Positions 58,001-64,000 of a DNA stretch of 64,000 nt are shown here, piece after piece; position 1 is the first letter of the stretch; the number at the start of each line of letters is the position of its first letter. The stretch is from Burkholderia paludis (GTDB taxonomy: Bacteria > Pseudomonadota > Gammaproteobacteria > Burkholderiales > Burkholderiaceae), in NCBI RefSeq assembly GCF_000732615.1, contig NZ_JPGL01000008.1, forward strand, positions 62,001 through 126,000. The letters run 5' to 3'. The notes under the pieces were generated by a model. It was not told the DNA's origin, did no database searches, and was given only the letters and a program-made list of their open reading frames with translations. Position numbers and translations under genes: made by a program.

Positions 58001-58560
58001 CGCGCCAGTCGCAGGTGCAACTGCAGGTCGTCGTCCTGCCCCGTCAGCGCATGGTGCACCCGATCGTCCGCCAGCGAGACCTTCGTGAGCTGCGCGAGCG
58101 CCAGCTCCTTTTCGTGGCGCACCAGCGTGTCGAGCGGGAATTGATGCTCGGCATAGCTTTCCTCGACGATCCCGGCCACGCGCGACAGGTAGTCCTCGAT
58201 GCGCTCCTCGGGGCGGACCTCGATGATCAGCGGAATGGCGTCGGCCCGGGTCGACGGGTGCCCGGCAAGCCCCGGCGTGCCGAGCACCGTGACCGGCGTC
58301 CGGAAGTATTGCCAGAGCAGGAACGCAATGCCCGCCGCCGTGACGGCGAATTCGGCAAGCTCGCCGTCGCCGATGCGCCGCAATACGTCGAGCGACGCGG
58401 GTGTGAGCGGCACCGTGCGGGACAGCAGGCGCCCCGGTTGCGGGCGCGGCGCGTGCGCGGCGATCCGGTAGGTGCCGGTGACCAGGGACAGGCTTTCGCG
58501 CCAGAATCGCGCGGTGTGCGCATAGCGATGGTCGGTGACCAGCACGTTATTGTCTTGCAC
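49066..58560 (-). CDS. Non-ribosomal peptide synthetase, terminal subunit: (C-part)-A-PCP-C-A-PCP-E-C-PCP-TE
   Basis: A 3,164-residue synthetase. The GTG start has GAGGAG 6 bases upstream. Residues 1-250 match only the C-terminal lobe of a condensation domain and lack HHxxxDG. A1 covers 255-745 (TSGSTGRPKG at 403; pocket DFTKIGEV plus Lys, close to Asn codes), PCP1 has Ser789, C (LCL-like) HHIVSDAW at 974. A2 covers 1300-1795 (pocket DVWHVSLVD plus Lys, typical of Ser), PCP2 Ser1837, epimerisation domain with HHLAVDG at 2019 and RTVGWFTSIYP, then a D-amino-acid-accepting C with HHIILDG at 2465. After a Pro/Ala linker (about 2755-2803) comes PCP3, Ser2834, with no A domain between, then a type I thioesterase (Ser2964 in GHSFG, Asp2991, His3139). 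It would add Asn and D-Ser and release the peptide. Pocket codes were read by eye against GrsA. Confidence 0.93.
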   Translation of the reverse strand: MQDNNVLVTDHRYAHTARFWRESLSLVTGTYRIAAHAPRPQPGRLLSRTVPLTPASLDVLRRIGDGELAEFAVTAAGIAFLLWQYFRTPVTVLGTPGLAGHPSTRADAIPLIIEVRPEERIEDYLSRVAGIVEESYAEHQFPLDTLVRHEKELALAQLTKVSLADDRVHHALTGQDDDLQLHLRLARGEIEIRHAGAIEPFVMDGFASSLATVLQAFEHLDQLVGDIDSSAPDARRQLANFNETAAAGPRHPTVVEMFEAQVARTPAAPALVTDSALMTYADLNARANSLAHQLREHYGVGQESLVGVMLERSEWMIVAILGILKAGAAFVPLDPAYPAERINHILGDTGLSLLVTQSSQLAQWYAFSGVTLLLDQELPDWTPLADNPPCRAEPANLAYVIYTSGSTGRPKGCLLEHRNLAHYIAWAVEYYFPESTTGSFGLYSSLCFDFTLTNLFCPLVRGKTLRIYPQSESIDTILARMFQPGSGVDTLKLTPTHIHLLEYMNLARSGVRKVIVGGEELTPRHIATLRKIDPSIEIYNEYGPTEATVGCIVERVEDVPASVLIGRPIANTRVYMLDEALRPVPLGVPGEICLAGAGLARGYHLRPDVTAAKFVEHPFPGEARIYRTGDIGRWLPDGRIQCYGRVDDQVKIRGHRVELGEIEAAIAAHEAVVGAAVMLRESAHGVRKLAAYVKGSASLNVPDLRAFLGGKLPDYMVPSDIVLIAEFPLNANGKLDRPALLAMEPAAAPDAASPDATPVQLELLRIWRDVLDNPAVDLAGRFFDYGGDSLQAMQLVSRIWGSFSVEIGIDAIFELQTIGAVSDLIEASSPRAGATAGNILPRSRANDLPLSFPQQRLWFLAQLEGPSAAYNIPSALRFDGELDLSRLRAAVSGISRRHEILRTTFPAIDGLGVQRIAPPEPVALDVVDVASESEVLALLAEEADRPFDLAAGPLFRVVLYRVRADLHVFGVVMHHIVSDAWSSGILIGELAVLYAGQPLPELAIQYADYAVWQHERLASADTHRELALLSASLADAPDLIELPTDRPRPAIQQFRGAVLPFRLDSERADGLRAIARASGTSTFMVVLAAYALLLSRYSHQQDLVIGSPIANRRSSMTEPLIGFFANMLALRVDLSGNPTFGELLARVKRVALDGYSRQEIPFEQVVDSLRLERNLSRTPVFQAVFAYEKAQSLAPSFPGLVATPVSVETHTAKFDLTLHIQDADDGLAGSLEYNLDLFDAATIDRMAEHFRTLVDAVIADPDRPLGGLALTSEAERNLLTVEWNRTDTDFGEAAAQPLHRLFEQQVARTPEAVAAVHDDDSLTYADLNRRANRLAHRLIALGVGPDALVGVAMERSLDMIVALLAVLKAGGAYVPVDPDYPAERVRFMIDHAQLRWLLTQQHLRDTLPDTDAALIVVDSSELDLDPDAVANPEPDLNGDNLAYMIYTSGSTGRPKGALNAHRAITNRILWMQHAYSLDASDAVLQKTPFSFDVSVWEFFWPLVTGARLVFARPGGQRETDYLAQLIQRERITTIHFVPSMLRAFLDHPDLDAHCASLRRVVCSGEALPHDLQQRCLERLDVRLYNLYGPTEAAVDVSAWECKRDDPHRIVPIGRPIANARLHIVDAHMQPTPLGVAGELLIGGTPVGLGYHGEPELSAEKFITDPFSTDPRARLYRTGDLARYRPDGNIEFLGRIDHQIKLRGLRIEPGEIEAALRTHPAVDDCVVIAKTAGIRTFLIAYVATAAPDLADLRAYLAGKLADYMVPSQFVALASLPMLPNGKINRKALPAPADTIDTARPHAPAVTPREILLASIWQDVLQLPSVGIHDNFFELGGDSILSIQVIARANRAGLRVTAKQLFQYQTIAQLAAAPDERAMHASSVSPLGDAPLTPVQHWFFEQETDAPSHYNQTVLIQVPADIDASRLADAFRQVHEHHDALRLRFSRSAGRWTQAVVAGGEAPACFEKREIAGDAGERLAAMRAAAAEAERGIDITHGPLLAARLFCVADEPSARLFVSVHHLAVDGVSWRVLLEDLHAAYHGQPLPEKTTPFREWALHLQQLSRSPAIGDEAGLWQALVAQPVEPMPVDYPAAGAASNAVGDAASVSFELDEAATTALLRRLPRAHDTRINDVLLAALAQACSMVTGNARTRIDLESHGRHVSDAPLDLTRTVGWFTSIYPVVLEADARHTPEEALRATRQQLRRIPAEGFGYSLLRYLSPDDAVRDSLAALPHADILFNYHGQLDTVLQQSEGWRPAAEDLGSLRAERSQRTHAFEIVAAVVDGRLQVDWRYGERLHRRQTVENLAAHFKDRLLDFAASVQDTAWDDIEDSYPLSSLQQGILFHALYDLDPAAYFQQFSFVVRGPLQAPALRQAWANALARHPVLRTAFAWADRDQPVQTVLHTVELPWTCLDWRARDASRRAQDFDAFLADDRRRGFDLQRAPLFRCTLIQETDTRHRFCWSAHHIILDGWSTAILMKEVFDDYLSLVRTGAPAAAASAPGYRTYIDWLARHPRAADETWWRAELAGFHAATPIAADPARQAAGDAARQATRRTQQFLLDEALAARLQALLRIHRVTLNVLIRAAWALVLRRHTGADDVVFGVTVSGRPPLLDGVESVAGLFINTLPLRLRIAPERPFTEWLAEVHAAQTAMEPHSYSSLVDIQSWSELPARDSLFDSLLVFENFPVAAAPDLGPDDIEILDTRAFAESNYPLTLTVHPNERIGFEISHDAHRVAPDVVRQMLDTLRALLERFAAEPDLSTGQLAEAPAAGRQPGAPHDVAAPAAQPAAGPATAARAVAPTAHESTLLEIWQRIFKRDDITVSDNYFDLGGHSIIAIQLMANVEKAFDRRLPISCLFENPTIEKLAAALATQEPSAPAGGLVPIRDGGPAAPLFLLPGAGGNVVYFHPLANHLSGTHAIHGLEALGLDGACLPLTRVEDIAARHIERIWPLVGAGPYYLAGHSFGAQVALEMSRQLVAKGAVVKLLAIFDASAPIDSPAATYWQDWDDTEWLVAIAHEIGTFLGTDLQVTRDDLVPLDPDGQAGLILDRIGARGSWFADAGPDRLRAYLRVYQANFKSHYAPQASPLPVPIALFRSTGRDPGDHAPSPEIAQLRLDPAWGWSRFSALPVEVTDVPGDHLTMLLDPHAAVLAAHVNQFLEKTPS

Positions 58561-58643
58561 GGGAAACTCCTCGATACGTTTTGTTCACCTGAAACAACCC
58601 GAAGCCGGGCGCATGGCGCCCGCCGTTCGCACTCCGGCCGGCA

Positions 58644-61600
58644 TCACGACTTCTCCTCGAGCACGTCATCGACCGTGACGTCGGGCGCCCGCTTCAGGCG
58701 CAGGCCGACCCGCACGCGCGGGCTGGCGGCGGGCGCATTGCCGGACAGCGGGATGCGATCGACCGGCATGGCCGGATCGCGGCAGAAGACGTCCTGGATC
58801 GCGAGCAGTCGATCGCGCATCGCGGCGATGGTCGCGGGGCGGAACAGGTTGGCGTTGTAGATCAACTGAATGCGGTGCCGGCCATCGCTTTCCACGACCT
58901 GGAACGACAGGTCGAACTTGGCCGTGGTGTCCGCCTGCGAGCGGTCCGTGATGCGCAGATCCGACTGCGGCGCGGGCATCGAAATGGCGTTCGCCTGAAT
59001 GTCGAAGATCGGGAAGTGGCCGGCCGGGGTGCGAATCTTCAGGTCGTCCAGCAGGGCATCGAACGGATAGGACGCATGCGCCAGCGCGTCCGTGGAGGCT
59101 TTTGCCACCGCGTCGATCACCGCTTCGACGGTTGCGGACTTCTGCACCGGGACGCGGAGCACGAGGGTGTTGAGGAACACCCCGATCTGCGATTCGAGCT
59201 GCTCGCTGTCGCGCCCGGCCGACACGCTGCCGATGACGATGTCCTCGCGCCCCGTGTAGCGGTGCATCAGCACGCAGAACGACGCGAGGAGCACCGTGTA
59301 GAGCGACGTATGGTGCGCGCGGGCCAGTGCCGCGAGGCCCGTCGCCTGCGGCTCCGGCAGTTCGACTTCGAGCGTCTGTCCGGCATGACCGGGCCGCTCG
59401 GGACGCGGGAAGTCGGACGCCAGTTGCAGGCGGGGCAACGGCGCCGCGAGTTGCGCGAGCCAGTACGCGCGCTGCGCGGCGGCGTGCGGACCTTCGAGGC
59501 TCGCGTTGTGCCACGCGGCGTAGTCGCGATACTGGATCGACAGCGGCGGCAGGTCGTGTCCCGCATACAGGGCTTGCAGGTCGTCGGTCAGCACGCGGAT
59601 CGACCACGCATCCGATATCACGTGGTGCATGTTCAACAGCAGCAGGTGCGCCGTCGGCGCGAGCCGGACCAGCTTGACGCGCAAGAGCGGCCCCGACGCG
59701 AGATCGAACGGCTGCCCGCTTTCCTCGCGAATCAGCGCATCGATGGCCTGCAGCGCAGCATCGTCCGCGAGATCCATGTGCTCGACCCGGAATCCGGATG
59801 CCTCGCGGGTGAGGATGCGTTGCCGCAGCTCGCCTTCGATCATCGCAAACACGGTGCGCAGGCTCTCATGGCGATCGACCAGCGCGTCGAACGCACGGAC
59901 GAGGCGCGCCGTGTCGACGGCGCCGTCCAGCTGCAGCGCGCCTGCCATGTTGTACGTGGACGGATCCGCGCTGCGGCTCGCGAGCCAGATCCGCTTCTGG
60001 GCACGGGACACCGCGTAGGACGGTTGCACCGCAAGCGCCGGGATGGGCGCATCGACATCGAGGCGATCGGCGGGGCGGGATGCCAGCTTCCGCGCGAGTG
60101 CGCGCGGCGACGGCGCCTGGAAGATATCGGCGACTGCAACGTTCAGTTGCAGTTCACGCCGGATCCGGCTGACCATCTGGATCGCTTTCAGGCTTTGGCC
60201 GCCATGCTCGAAGAAGTCGTCGTCGACGCCGCTCGGCCGACGGCCGAGCACCTCGGCGAAGATGCGCAGCAGCGCGGCCTCGACGGGCGTCTGCGGGTCG
60301 GCCGGCGCGCCGTCGGGCACGGACGCGGCATCCGGGAGCGGCAGCGCGGCGCGGTTGATCTTGCCGTTCGGCATGACGGGCAACGCCGGCAACAGCATTA
60401 CGGTGTCGGGCACCATATGCGCCGGCAGCGTGTCGCGCAGTGCGTCGCGCAGGCGTCGGGGCGTCCAGCCGGTGCCCGACGCGTAGCCGCACAGGGTCAT
60501 GTCCGAGCCCGACGCCTGCCGGGCGACCACGACGGCGTTGGAGATGCCTGCGAGCCCCGTCAGCGCGGCTTCGATTTCCCCGAGCTCGATGCGATAGCCG
60601 CGGATCTTGACCTGGAAGTCGCGGCGGCCGAAGAAGTGGAGCGTGCCGTCGGCCCCGAAGCAGCCGATGTCGCCGGTGCGATACAGGCGCGCGCCCGGTT
60701 CCGGACTGAACGGATCGTCGCGGAACACCGCCCGGGTGCGTGCTTCGTCGAACAGGTAGCCGCGCCCGACGCCCGCTCCCCCGATGCAGATCTCGCCTTT
60801 GACGCCGGCCGGGCACGGATTCATGTCGGCGTCGACGACGTAGAGGCGCAGGTTCTCGATGGGGCGGCCGATCGGAATCGCCGGCAGATCCGGCGCGCGT
60901 TCCATGCTGAAATGCGCGACGGAATCCGACGCTTCGGTCGGCCCGTACGTGTTGACGAGCCGGACCGCCGGATTCAGGCGGAACCACGCGTGCGCGGAGG
61001 CCGGCTGCAGGGTTTCGCCGATCGTCAGCAGCGTGTCGAGGTGCGGGAAAGCCGGCGCCGGGTGCCGTTCCAGCTCACCGAGAAAGGTCGCCAGATAGGA
61101 CGGCACGAATTGCATCGCCGTGATGCGGTCGCGGTGAAGCGCGTCGATCAGGCGCGCGGGCTCGAGAACGTCGGCATCGGGATAGATCACCGTCGTGCCG
61201 CCCGACACCAGTGCCGCGAAGCACTGCCACACCGAAATGTCGGAGCAGTGCGAAGCGGTCTGTGCAACCGCGCTCTGCGCGCCGAGCCCGACCCTGCGCG
61301 CCATCGCGAGCACGTGATTGAGCATGCCGCGATGCTCGACCATCGCGCCTTTCGGCTGGCCGGTCGACCCCGACGTGAAGATCACGTAGGCGAGGTCCGC
61401 GGGCCGGCAACGCGGCGCCGGCGCGCCGGCGCCACGATGCGCGGGCAGGCGCGCGGGATCGACCCGCGGGATCGCCGCGAGCGCCGGCGGCGGCATGCCG
61501 TCCGTCGCGACGATGATGGCCGGCCGGGCCAGCGTCAGGAGGGTCTCGACCCGCTGGGCCGGATAGGCCGGATCGACGGGAACGTACGCCGCGCCGCACT

Positions 61601-64000
61601 TCCAGATGGCCAGGATCGTTTCCAGCATCAGCGGCGAGCGCGGCATCCAGACGGCGATCCGGTCGTCCGGCTGGATCGGCGCGACGTGCAGCAGATGACC
61701 GGCGATCCGGTTGGCGCCTTCGACGAGGTCGCGATAGGTGCGGACCTCCGTGCCGCAGCGGACGGCAATGCGCTCGGGGTGCGCGGCGGCGACGGCTTCG
61801 ATCAGTTCGGGCAGCGTCCGGTCGGACGGAACCGGCGCGAACGTATCGTTCCAGCCGAGCACGATGGCGTCCCGCTCCGCGGCGGTGAGGAGCGCAACGC
61901 CGCGGTTCGGGCGATCTTCGTCGCCGGCGAGGCCGACGAGCAGCGTTTCGACGTGACCCAACAGGCGGACGATCGTTTCGCGATCGAACCGGCCGTCGTC
62001 GTACAGCACCTGCAGCGACAGGCGCTTGCCCGGCGTCACGACCAGCGTCAGCGGGTAGTTGTTCGGATCGGCGACCTGGAATTCGCCGATCCGCAGGCCG
62101 GGCAGCCCGTCGGCCAGCGCTTCCTCGACCGGATAGTTCTGGAAGATGAGCAGGCTTTCGAAGAGCGGCACGCCGGGCGGCAGGCCCGCGAATTTCTGGA
62201 TGTCGGCCAGCGGATAGTGCGCATATTCCTCCTGCCGGGCGAGCTCGATCTGCAACTGCGCGAGCCACGCGGACGTGGGGCGCGCGTCGATGCGAACCCG
62301 CACCGGCAGCGTGTTGATGAACAGCCCGACCATCTCGTCCGACGCCGGCAGCGAGGCCGGGCGACCGGAAACGATCGTGCCGAACACGACGTCGGCTTCG
62401 CCGCTGTAGCGGCCCAGCAGCTGGGCCCACGCACCCTGCACGAGCGTGTTGAGGGTGAGGCCACGGGTTTGCGCGAAGGCGACGAGCCGTTGCGTGTCGC
62501 TTTCGGAGAGCCGCAGCGGCACCTCGACATAGGCGCCCGGCGCGGCCGTGCCGTCGAGTTCCGGGCGTCCCAGCACGAGCGGCGTCGTCGCCGGGAAATC
62601 CGCCAGCTTCGTCTTCCAGAAGCGTTCCGCCGCGGCTGCGTCCTGGCGCGCCAGCCAGCGCACGTACTCGGCGAAGGCCGGCGGCGCGTCCTGCCGCGGC
62701 GCACCGTCGGCCGGCAGCGCCTGATAGGCGGCGGCCACTTCGCCCAGCAGACGGGCGGAGCTCCACCCGTCGAGCAGGATGTGGTGATGGCTCCAGTGGA
62801 AGCACCATGCGTGATCGCCCAGGCGGAACAGCGCGACGCGCATCAGCGGCGCCCGGGTGAAGTCGAAGCCGCGTGCCCGGTCCTGCGCGTCGTAGGTCTG
62901 CCGACGCCGTTCGGCCTCCGCGGCGTCCGCCGCACGCAGATCTTCCTCGTGCCACGGCAAGTCGATATGGCGATGCACGACCTGCACGGGGCTGTCGAGG
63001 TCTTCCCAGTGAAACGACGTTCGCAAGATGTCGTGCCGCTGCGCCACGGCATCCCACGCGCGGCGGAACCGTTCGACGTCTAGCGCGCCGTCGATACGGA
63101 AATTCAGGCTGCTGAAGTACGCATCCGACGCGGGTTCGTACAGCCCGTGGAACAACATGCCCTGCTGGGTCGGCGTCAGCGCGTAGACGTCGGCGATCCC
63201 GTCCGGCATGACCGAGGCCGGCGCCTGCGCCGGGCCGGTCGCGGGCCGGGTCGATGCGGACGGGACGGCAGGGGCGGCGACCAGGGATTCGAGCGCCGCG
63301 AGATACGCTTGCGCGACGCGCCGGATGGTGGCGGCGTCGTGGCAGGCCCGGCTGAATTCCCACGCAACGTGCAGGCGGTCGCCGCTCACGTAGGCGTTGA
63401 TGTCGAGCAGGTGTTCGCGCCGCTGGTTCGGATGGCGGCCGTCCCCGCTCGGCTCCGTCGCCGGTTTCCAGTCGCGCGCGGCGGCGAACAGCTGGTCGGT
63501 CTGGCCCAGGTAGTTGAACAGCAGTTGCGGCCGCGGCGCCGGACCGTCGAGCCGGTCTTGCAGCAGGCCATGGCTGATGCCCGCGTTCGGCACGGCGCGC
63601 AGTTGCGTCTTGACCGACGCAACCAGGCGAGCCGGATCGTGCGGGCCCGGATCGACCGTCAGCGCGACCGGGAACACGGACGTAAACCAGCCCACCGTGC
63701 GCGAGATGTCGAGGTCGTCGAACAGTTCTTCGCGCCCGTGCGCCTCGAGATCCAGCAGGACGTCGGCGCATCCGCTCCAGTCGCTGACGGCACGCGCGAG
63801 CGCGGCAAGCAGCAGGTCGTTGATCTGCGCGTCGTAGGCCCGGGGCGCGGCGCCCAGCAAGGCCGTCGTCGCGGCTTCGCCCAGTTCGACCACGATCGTT
63901 TCGGCGGACGACACGGTATTGGCGTCGGCCGGCGCGGCGCGATCGAGCGGCAGGCCGGGCAGGTCGGCGCGCGCCAGGGCCCGCCAATGGACGAGATCGG
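58644..64000 (-). CDS. Non-ribosomal peptide synthetase, N-terminus beyond window: ...E-C-A-PCP-C
   Basis: The frame is open through the right edge; 1,784 residues are visible. First comes the second half of an epimerisation domain (RTVGWFTSVFP), then a C domain of the D-amino-acid-accepting type (YALTPTQQGMLFHGLYE; HHILLDG). The A domain spans visible residues about 725-1220 (TSGSTGQPKGAM, YGPTEAS), with pocket residues D-I-W-Q-L-I-T-D-S plus Lys, which I cannot assign to an amino acid. PCP has Ser in EHGGQSLKAIQ (about 1269), followed by a complete LCL-type C domain (HHVISDAW) that ends the subunit near DVTVDDVLEEKS. The terminal C domain and short acidic tail probably dock on the next subunit, whose gene begins 83 bases downstream. 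The upstream module loads a residue that is epimerised. Confidence 0.93.
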   Translation of the reverse strand, partial: DLVHWRALARADLPGLPLDRAAPADANTVSSAETIVVELGEAATTALLGAAPRAYDAQINDLLLAALARAVSDWSGCADVLLDLEAHGREELFDDLDISRTVGWFTSVFPVALTVDPGPHDPARLVASVKTQLRAVPNAGISHGLLQDRLDGPAPRPQLLFNYLGQTDQLFAAARDWKPATEPSGDGRHPNQRREHLLDINAYVSGDRLHVAWEFSRACHDAATIRRVAQAYLAALESLVAAPAVPSASTRPATGPAQAPASVMPDGIADVYALTPTQQGMLFHGLYEPASDAYFSSLNFRIDGALDVERFRRAWDAVAQRHDILRTSFHWEDLDSPVQVVHRHIDLPWHEEDLRAADAAEAERRRQTYDAQDRARGFDFTRAPLMRVALFRLGDHAWCFHWSHHHILLDGWSSARLLGEVAAAYQALPADGAPRQDAPPAFAEYVRWLARQDAAAAERFWKTKLADFPATTPLVLGRPELDGTAAPGAYVEVPLRLSESDTQRLVAFAQTRGLTLNTLVQGAWAQLLGRYSGEADVVFGTIVSGRPASLPASDEMVGLFINTLPVRVRIDARPTSAWLAQLQIELARQEEYAHYPLADIQKFAGLPPGVPLFESLLIFQNYPVEEALADGLPGLRIGEFQVADPNNYPLTLVVTPGKRLSLQVLYDDGRFDRETIVRLLGHVETLLVGLAGDEDRPNRGVALLTAAERDAIVLGWNDTFAPVPSDRTLPELIEAVAAAHPERIAVRCGTEVRTYRDLVEGANRIAGHLLHVAPIQPDDRIAVWMPRSPLMLETILAIWKCGAAYVPVDPAYPAQRVETLLTLARPAIIVATDGMPPPALAAIPRVDPARLPAHRGAGAPAPRCRPADLAYVIFTSGSTGQPKGAMVEHRGMLNHVLAMARRVGLGAQSAVAQTASHCSDISVWQCFAALVSGGTTVIYPDADVLEPARLIDALHRDRITAMQFVPSYLATFLGELERHPAPAFPHLDTLLTIGETLQPASAHAWFRLNPAVRLVNTYGPTEASDSVAHFSMERAPDLPAIPIGRPIENLRLYVVDADMNPCPAGVKGEICIGGAGVGRGYLFDEARTRAVFRDDPFSPEPGARLYRTGDIGCFGADGTLHFFGRRDFQVKIRGYRIELGEIEAALTGLAGISNAVVVARQASGSDMTLCGYASGTGWTPRRLRDALRDTLPAHMVPDTVMLLPALPVMPNGKINRAALPLPDAASVPDGAPADPQTPVEAALLRIFAEVLGRRPSGVDDDFFEHGGQSLKAIQMVSRIRRELQLNVAVADIFQAPSPRALARKLASRPADRLDVDAPIPALAVQPSYAVSRAQKRIWLASRSADPSTYNMAGALQLDGAVDTARLVRAFDALVDRHESLRTVFAMIEGELRQRILTREASGFRVEHMDLADDAALQAIDALIREESGQPFDLASGPLLRVKLVRLAPTAHLLLLNMHHVISDAWSIRVLTDDLQALYAGHDLPPLSIQYRDYAAWHNASLEGPHAAAQRAYWLAQLAAPLPRLQLASDFPRPERPGHAGQTLEVELPEPQATGLAALARAHHTSLYTVLLASFCVLMHRYTGREDIVIGSVSAGRDSEQLESQIGVFLNTLVLRVPVQKSATVEAVIDAVAKASTDALAHASYPFDALLDDLKIRTPAGHFPIFDIQANAISMPAPQSDLRITDRSQADTTAKFDLSFQVVESDGRHRIQLIYNANLFRPATIAAMRDRLLAIQDVFCRDPAMPVDRIPLSGNAPAASPRVRVGLRLKRAPDVTVDDVLEEKS

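Noticed and set aside
58875-63083. A 1,402-codon open frame on the plus strand inside the NRPS gene
   Set aside because: It is antisense to a fully motif-supported NRPS. The translation is an Arg/His/Asp-rich mirror of GC-rich coding DNA, with no domain and no ribosome-binding site.
1-64000. CRISPR arrays, tRNA or rRNA genes, replication origin
   Set aside because: No regularly spaced repeats, cloverleaf-like sequences or rRNA-like stretches were noticed.

Overview
The window is GC-rich, densely coded DNA that looks like a Burkholderia replicon. Supporting signs are Burkholderia-style porins, a type II (vanillyl-alcohol-oxidase fold) cholesterol oxidase, many ABC uptake systems and a large NRPS locus. 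This assignment comes from protein character only; no marker gene is present. Most of the window is accessory metabolism rather than core genes. Several short insertion-sequence wrecks mark the junctions between blocks.

Layout. (1) 1-3510: an AraC-family regulator cut by the window edge, an outer-membrane MetA-pathway-like protein and a GMC-family alcohol oxidoreductase, closed by a strong hairpin terminator. (2) 4122-12598: two ribose-type (CUT2) ABC importers. A complete minus-strand system (binding protein, double ATPase, two permeases) lies inside a plus-strand set (ATPase, permease, distant binding protein). (3) 13105-23777: an IclR regulator diverging from a tightly overlapped operon of amidase, omega-aminotransferase, aldehyde dehydrogenase, a four-gene PotABCD-type importer and a porin. 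Together these could import an amide or polyamine-like compound, hydrolyse it, transaminate the amine and oxidise the aldehyde. (4) 24226-27146: a less GC-rich block with an HxlR regulator, a divergent quinone-reductase-like enzyme and an NmrA-like protein, flanked by IS3 fragments. (5) 27532-37288: a Crp/Fnr regulator followed by a near-complete CoA-linked beta-oxidation set (acyl-CoA ligase, enoyl-CoA hydratase, acyl-CoA dehydrogenase, RhlG-like SDR, MaoC hydratase, MFE-type SDR, thiolase) and an esterase-like alpha/beta hydrolase. (6) 38151-43973: OmpW, an IS5-family remnant, an unusual chemoreceptor, an IS3-family remnant and a Tat-exported cholesterol oxidase.

(7) 44886-64000: a non-ribosomal peptide locus running off the right edge. 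A LuxR-type regulator faces a minus-strand operon: NRPS subunit (open at the edge), a second 3,164-residue NRPS with thioesterase, a family 25 glycosyltransferase, a small protein resembling only the C-terminal tRNA-binding part of glutamyl-tRNA synthetase, and a SyrD/PvdE-type peptide exporter. The downstream NRPS reads (partial C)-A-PCP-C-A-PCP-E-C-PCP-TE. Its adenylation pockets look like Asn and Ser (epimerised to D-Ser), and its last module has no adenylation domain. The glycosyltransferase, the GluRS-like protein and the A-less terminal module together make this the most novel part of the window.
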